NCBI GenBank assembly: GCA_913056375.1
Contig: CAJXNF010000083.1
Location: 1 to 9,170 of the forward strand
Source: an uncultured Pseudomonadota bacterium
GTDB taxonomy: Bacteria > SAR324 > NAC60-12
DNA length: 9,170 nt
Reading direction: 5' to 3'
The position numbers were made by a program, and so were the translations under genes. The notes beneath the pieces are model-generated. The model ran no database searches. It saw only the letters and a list, made by a program, of their open reading frames with translations, and was not told the origin of the DNA. Positions 6,346 through 9,170 of this stretch are shown here, one piece after another. The first letter of the stretch is position 1; every line of letters begins with the position of its first letter.

Positions 6346-6680
6346 GGATAACCCAAAAGATCAAATGAATCGTTGACTGTTTCAAGGAAGACTTCCAAAA
6401 ATCTCCTCAAAGAACCCCAATTCCTCTACAAGCCCAGGAATCCTGTTTGTTCTTCTCCCCCAGAGAGAAAGTAGCCAAAGGCCGGATGAGGGAATTCCCG
6501 CAAGTTCCTAATTTTTTCTAAACTTCATCACTGTCTCTAGCGGTTCCCTGTCAAAGAATTCAGCTTACAAAAAAAGAGCATCTGACATCGAAATGGGGCC
6601 TATTTGATTGATCATCTAAAAAATTATGGGCATCTTTATGAAGAAAACCAATTCTTGATGACCTGATATTGGATTTAGCC
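6346..6680. other. Non-coding spacer between livF and the toxin-antitoxin pair
   Basis: This 335-bp AT-rich stretch has no convincing open frame. It contains a copy of the dispersed REP-like repeat (6467-6530). A short inverted repeat GGAAG-A-CTTCC just downstream of livF has no T-tract, so it is not a good terminator. Upstream of the antitoxin, CCAAT (6648-6652) and ATTGG (6668-6672) form a spaced inverted repeat that could be part of an autoregulatory operator, but the match is short. No clear promoter hexamers were found. Confidence 0.5.
6467..6530 (+). repeat. REP-like dispersed repeat, copy A
   Basis: This copy contains GCCGGATGAGGG followed by ATTCCCGCAAGTTCC, then a T-rich tract and CTTCATC. 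It matches copies at 7451-7520 (same strand) and 9096-9163 (opposite strand). At its start GCC-AAA-GGC (6474-6482) can form a small hairpin. The general form, a short GC hairpin next to CCGGATGAGGG, recalls REP-type intergenic repeats. Unlike the other two copies, it is not next to an insertion-sequence end. Confidence 0.75.
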
Positions 6681-6947
6681 ATGAATGTTGCCGTACATCA
6701 ACTCAAAGCCAATCTGTCTCGACTGTTAGCAAGGGCGCAATCTGGAGAAGTGATTGAGGTGACCTCACATCGGAAACCCATCGCCCGCATTGTCGGTGTC
6801 CCCGAACCAACTGGAGCACCCCTCGATTCTCTGAGGTCTTCTGGAGCGCTGAGTTGGAATGGCAAAAAGCCTGTGCTTGAAGAGCCTCTTGCCTTGACCG
6901 ACGCTGGCAAATCCATCAGCAGTTTGATCTTGGAAGATCGCCGGTGA
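6681..6947 (+). CDS. Antitoxin of the Phd/YefM (VapB-like) family
   Basis: An 88-residue protein beginning MNVAVHQLKANLSRLLARAQ, followed by GEVIEVTSHRKPIARIVG. This is the classic Phd/YefM antitoxin N-terminal domain, which dimerises and binds operator DNA. The remaining part (from about residue 43) is the variable, probably flexible region that would wrap and neutralise the toxin. The ATG at 6681 fits the family start. An in-frame TTG at 6669 would add four residues. Its TGA overlaps the toxin GTG start in GTGA, so the two are translationally coupled. Such pairs normally repress their own promoter. Pairing of a Phd-type antitoxin with a PIN toxin is common. The pair is flanked by direct copies of the dispersed repeat, consistent with accessory DNA. 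Confidence 0.9.
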   Translation: MNVAVHQLKANLSRLLARAQSGEVIEVTSHRKPIARIVGVPEPTGAPLDSLRSSGALSWNGKKPVLEEPLALTDAGKSISSLILEDRR

Positions 6948-7396
6948 TCCTGTTTTGTGACACTTCTGCGCTGATCAAGCTCTATGTTCAGGAGGAGTGG
7001 AGTTCGGCAATGCGAGGAGCTGTCAACGAAGCCTCAGTGGTCGCGGTTTGTCGGGTTGCCTGGACAGAAGCGATGTCTGCGCTGGCTCGCAGAGGAAGAG
7101 AATTTCCAGAGGAACTGCCCCTGTTGGAAAGAGTTCGGGATCACTTTCGCACGGACTGGGAGAGCTATGCCAAGGTTGAAGTCAGCCAAGCCTTGGTGGA
7201 ACAGGCTGGAGAATTTGCAGAGATCTTTGCGCTGCGGGCTTACGACAGCATCCAATTGACGGCCGCTAACGTCCTGCAAACAGAAATGCCCGGGAATGTG
7301 AGTTTCGCTTGTTTTGATCAGCGTCTACAAAAAGCGGCTCAAGTGCTGGGTCTGTTGCCTCTTGACCTGGATCGTTTAAACCAGATTTCTTCCTGA
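6944..7396 (+). CDS. vapC: PIN-domain toxin, VapC family
   Basis: A 150-residue PIN-domain protein, expected to be a Mg2+-dependent ribonuclease that cleaves RNA (in studied VapCs often tRNA or rRNA) when not held by its antitoxin. The acidic active-site residues are all present: Asp6 in FCDTSALIKLY, Glu42 in VAWTEAMSAL, Asp101 in LRAYDSIQL and Asp125 in FACFDQRLQKAA. The length is slightly above the usual 130-140. The start is a GTG that overlaps the antitoxin stop by 4 nt, which would keep toxin translation below that of the antitoxin. The gene appears intact, so the pair may be functional. The RNA target cannot be inferred from the sequence. Confidence 0.9.
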   Translation: MILFCDTSALIKLYVQEEWSSAMRGAVNEASVVAVCRVAWTEAMSALARRGREFPEELPLLERVRDHFRTDWESYAKVEVSQALVEQAGEFAEIFALRAYDSIQLTAANVLQTEMPGNVSFACFDQRLQKAAQVLGLLPLDLDRLNQISS

Positions 7397-7450
7397 AAAA
7401 CGTTGAGCACACTTCCTCCAAAGTTCCAGGTGCTACTCAGCCCAAGACGA

Positions 7451-7520
7451 GCAAGTGGCCGACAGGCCGGATGAGAGAAGTCCTGCAAGCCTTTCATTTT
7501 CCTCACTTTTCTTCATCTGC
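7451..7520 (+). repeat. REP-like dispersed repeat, copy B
   Basis: GGCCGACAGGCCGGATGAG, then TCCTGCAAG, a T-rich tract and CTTCATCTG. It is in the same orientation as copy A, 984 bp upstream, and inverted relative to copy C. The initial hairpin GGCC-GACA-GGCC (7457-7468) differs in sequence from those of the other copies but remains paired. The repeat ends two bases before the left end of the insertion sequence. Confidence 0.75.
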
Positions 7521-7522
7521 AA

Positions 7523-7593
7523 CAATCCCTCACCCACCACTTGCGTGGTCCCCCCTCTCCCAAAACGGGCTATGGTATGCACAGATCTTTTTG
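7523..7593 (+). repeat. Left inverted repeat of the insertion sequence
   Basis: Begins CAATCCCTCACCCACC, then a hairpin CCAC-TTGC-GTGG (7537-7548), a GGTCCCCCCTCTCCC block, and the 25-bp inner part (7569-7593) identical to the complement of 9021-9045. The match to the right end is near perfect except in the hairpin and around the AAAACGGG segment, where one base is gained or lost. Confidence 0.85.
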
Positions 7594-7603
7594 TGATTGT
7601 CCG

Positions 7604-7609
7604 TTGACA
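7604..7609 (+). promoter_or_regulatory. Candidate -35 element for the transposase
   Basis: A perfect TTGACA lies just inside the left inverted repeat and about 50 bp before the transposase ATG, the usual place for a transposase promoter. No good -10 hexamer is found at 16-18 nt; the best is a poor TGAACT-like sequence at about 7626-7632. The promoter is therefore uncertain and may be weak. Confidence 0.25.
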
Positions 7610-7656
7610 GAGACCTTGGATTTTGTGAACTTACTGACTTTTTCTGGAGTGGCCTG

Positions 7657-9044
7657 ATGTCTCTGTCTTTTCTACCGACCCTCGAGTTCAACCTACCCGA
7701 CGCACGCCTAAAAAAAGTGCCTCTGCACTCTGTGAGCGGATCCAATCCCAACAGAGCCTTTGTCTGCGTCAATTGGGAGCCAACCGAGCTGGCGAAGTTC
7801 GCTTCGGCAGACTCTTGAAGAACCCACGAGTGCCTGCCCAGGGTCTAGCCGAAGGCTTCTACCAGGGACTCTCCGAGATACACGCTGCCCATGTCTTGCT
7901 GCTACAGGACAGCAGCACCTTCACCCTCTCCAAGTACTCCAGCAAGCACGCCGACTTTGGCCGCACCAGCGCTGGCCAGAAAGGACGGGGCTTTCACCTA
8001 CACCCCACCCTGGCGGTGGATGCCGAGCAGGAAGATCTCTATGGACTGGCCCACCTGCACTGGTGGACTCGCTCTACTCGGCAACCCAGCCAGAAGGAAG
8101 ACCCGATTGAACAGAAAGAGAGTTACCGTTGGTTGGCCTCTCCGCTCCGGGCTCGTCAGCGCATCCCCGCCAGCGTCAAAACCACGATGGTGGCCGACCG
8201 GGAGTCTGATATCTATGAACTCTTCGAACGCTTGCCACCCCAGGGCGTGGAAGTTCTCCTGCGGGCAGCCCAGGACCGCAAGCTGGCCTTTGCCCAGGGA
8301 GAGCGGCTATTCCACTGGATCAGCGAGCAACCCCTGCAGGGGCAAGTCGATTTGATTTTGCCGGCCATCCCTGGGAAGCGACAGGCTCGCCAGGCCAAGT
8401 TGCAACTACGCTTTGGTCGACTGAGCATCCTGCCTCCGGGCCGTCTGCAGCCACAGAGTCAACCGATTGACCTCTACTTTGTCGAAGCCCTGGAGTCTGC
8501 TGAGAGCGTGCCTGCCAAAGAGCAGCCCGTCCACTGGCGTTTACTGACCACCCATTGTGTGCAGGACCTCCAGCAAGCCCAAGTTTGCCTACGCTGGTAC
8601 CGTCAACGCTGGCAGATAGAACAACTGTTCCGGACCCTCAAAAAGCAGGGACTGCGTCTGGAGAGTTCCCAGTTGGAGAGCCGAGAGAGTTTTGAGAAGC
8701 TGACAGTCCTTGCCGTAGGGGTCAGTGTGCGCACACTGCAGTTGGTCCAGGCTCGTGAGGGTAGTCAACTCAGGGTGGGGCAAGTCTTCTCGGTGAAAGA
8801 GGTCGAAGTCCTCAGAGTACTCTCGACAACGTTAGAGGGCAGGACCAAGCAGCAGCAGAACCCTCATCAGGGGAGTTCGCTGGCTTGGGCAGCCTGGATC
8901 ATTGCTCGACTCGGTGGTTGGAAGGGACATGCCCGGGAGCGCAAGGCTGGGCCGATCACGATGTTCCATGGCTTGCAACGCTTTGAGCAACTCAGTGAAG
9001 GCTTCCAACTCGCACAGCAGCAAAAAGATCTGTGCATACCATAG
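7657..9044 (+). CDS. IS4-family transposase encoded in two frames, joined by a putative -1 frameshift near 7716
   Basis: The first frame starts at the ATG at 7657 (GGAG about 9 nt upstream) and ends at 7818. It encodes MSLSFLPTLEFNLPDARLKK before the frames part, matching the start of the IS4 N-terminal DNA-binding domain (Tn5: ALGDPRR). The second frame, open from 7638 to a TAG at 9044, continues with the rest of that domain and the DDE catalytic core. A -1 shift at the A7 run (7710-7716) joins them into 462 residues, close to Tn5's 476. Catalytic residues in fused numbering are Asp85 (LLLQDSS), Asp181 (MVADRESDIYELF) and Glu322. They include the IS4 signature Tyr315, Arg318, Glu322, Lys329 in WYRQRWQIEQLFRTLKKQG. 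The C-terminal LAWAAWIIARLGGW and GLQRFEQLSEGF match Tn5's end. The stop lies inside the right inverted repeat. Without the shift, only a 53-residue product results. Either frameshifting is programmed or this copy has lost or gained bases. Confidence 0.88.
7710..7756 (+). promoter_or_regulatory. Candidate -1 ribosomal frameshift site with downstream hairpins
   Basis: Seven A residues (7710-7716) sit in exact phase for slippage: CTA AAA AAA G in the first frame is the A AAA AAA heptamer. Immediately downstream AGTGC-CTCT-GCACT (7716-7729) can pair, and an alternative stem CTCTGT (7728-7733) with ACAGAG (7751-7756) starts 11 nt after the slip site. The two hairpins overlap by two bases, so they are alternatives. 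No upstream Shine-Dalgarno-like stimulator was seen. Transcriptional slippage on the A run is another possibility. Confidence 0.5.
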
Positions 9045-9092
9045 CGCCCCGTTGGGAGAGGGGGGACCGCATCAGCGGTGGGTGAGGGATTG
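9021..9092 (-). repeat. Right inverted repeat of the insertion sequence
   Basis: The complement of the left end. It carries the hairpin CCGC-ATCA-GCGG (9067-9078), in which the central pair is G-C instead of the A-T pair of the left-end hairpin. It includes the transposase stop codon and the last codons (KDLCIP). The inner 25 bp (9021-9045) are identical to the left end. Confidence 0.85.
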
Positions 9093-9095
9093 GAT

Positions 9096-9163
9096 CAGAT
9101 GAGAAAAAAATGAGTAAAATTAGAAATTTGCAGGAATCCCCTCATCCGGCTTTCAGCCACCTT
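9096..9163 (-). repeat. REP-like dispersed repeat, copy C (inverted)
   Basis: Read on the minus strand: AGGTGGCTGAAAGCCGGATG, then AGGGGATTCCTGCAAATTTC, a T-rich tract and CTCATCTG. This aligns with copies A and B over the whole length. The hairpin GGCT-TTC-AGCC (9148-9158) is conserved in shape though not in sequence. With copy B it brackets the insertion sequence as an inverted pair. The repeat may continue past the right edge of the window. Confidence 0.75.
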
Positions 9164-9170
9164 CTACCTG

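Larger units (their letters stand above)
7523..9092 (+). mobile_element. IS4-family (IS50/Tn5-like) insertion sequence
   Basis: About 1.57 kb bounded by inverted repeats of roughly 70 bp (7523-7593 and 9021-9092), with one transposase gene in two frames inside. The innermost 25 bp of the two ends (7569-7593 and 9021-9045) are identical and contain TATGCACAGATCT, which recalls the TATACACATCT of the Tn5 mosaic end. The strict transposase-recognised element may therefore be only 7569-9045, with the outer 46 bp being hairpin-forming sequence carried along or targeted. Flanking sequence on each side continues as inverted REP-like repeats. No 9-bp direct target duplication was found at either candidate boundary. 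Confidence 0.85.

Noticed and set aside
6360..6420. Intrinsic terminator after livF (GGAAG-A-CTTCC)
   Set aside because: The loop would be a single base and no T-tract follows, so it does not fit a rho-independent terminator.
7514..9101. Target-site duplication around the insertion sequence
   Set aside because: The 9-bp flanks at both candidate boundaries (7523/9092 and about 7570/9044) were compared. They are related only as inverted, not direct, repeats, so no duplication is claimed.
6467..9163. The three repeats as a CRISPR array
   Set aside because: The copies are too few, lie in both orientations and about 1-1.6 kb apart with genes between them. No short regular spacers or cas genes are present.

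Overview
The window comes from a Gram-negative bacterium of moderate GC content. The presence of lpxC implies lipid A synthesis, and the NtrX-like receiver and LivG/LivF sequences look broadly proteobacterial. Nothing here fixes the species. Most of the window is ordinary, tightly packed chromosome (about 1-6345). It is followed by a repeat-rich accessory stretch (about 6346-9170).

Layout: (a) 1-406, minus strand: the N-terminal part of a protein that may be a GspE/PilB-like secretion or pilus ATPase, running off the left edge. (b) 527-3382, plus strand: a compact three-gene unit with gaps of 15 and 6 nt, encoding a PduO-type cob(I)alamin adenosyltransferase, a DUF2851 protein of unknown function and an inositol-monophosphatase-family (SuhB-like) enzyme. 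(c) 3383-4696, minus strand: one protein that joins an NtrX-like response-regulator receiver domain to a complete LpxC deacetylase. Its stop codon abuts the stop codon of the phosphatase gene inside a perfect 12-bp palindrome. (d) 4826-6345, plus strand: livG and livF, overlapping by 4 nt, the two ATPases of a branched-chain amino acid (HAAT-family) ABC transporter. No permease or binding-protein gene is in the window. (e) 6681-7396, plus strand: a Phd/YefM-type antitoxin and a PIN-domain VapC-type toxin, overlapping by 4 nt. (f) 7523-9092: an IS4-family (IS50/Tn5-like) insertion sequence with inverted ends of about 70 bp. Its transposase is split between two frames at a run of seven A residues that is in exact phase for a -1 frameshift.

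A REP-like repeat of about 65 bp occurs three times: 6467-6530 (+), 7451-7520 (+) and 9096-9163 (-). The first two copies flank the toxin-antitoxin pair as direct repeats. The second and third flank the insertion sequence as inverted repeats. Small hairpins in these repeats and in the IS ends differ between copies yet keep their base pairing.

The most notable item is the receiver-LpxC fusion. LpxC commits lipid A synthesis, and in E. coli its level is set by proteolysis through a C-terminal tail. Here that tail is absent and a phosphorylatable receiver domain sits at the N terminus, which suggests, as inference, two-component control of the enzyme itself. The frameshifted transposase and the nested repeat architecture are the next most interesting signals.
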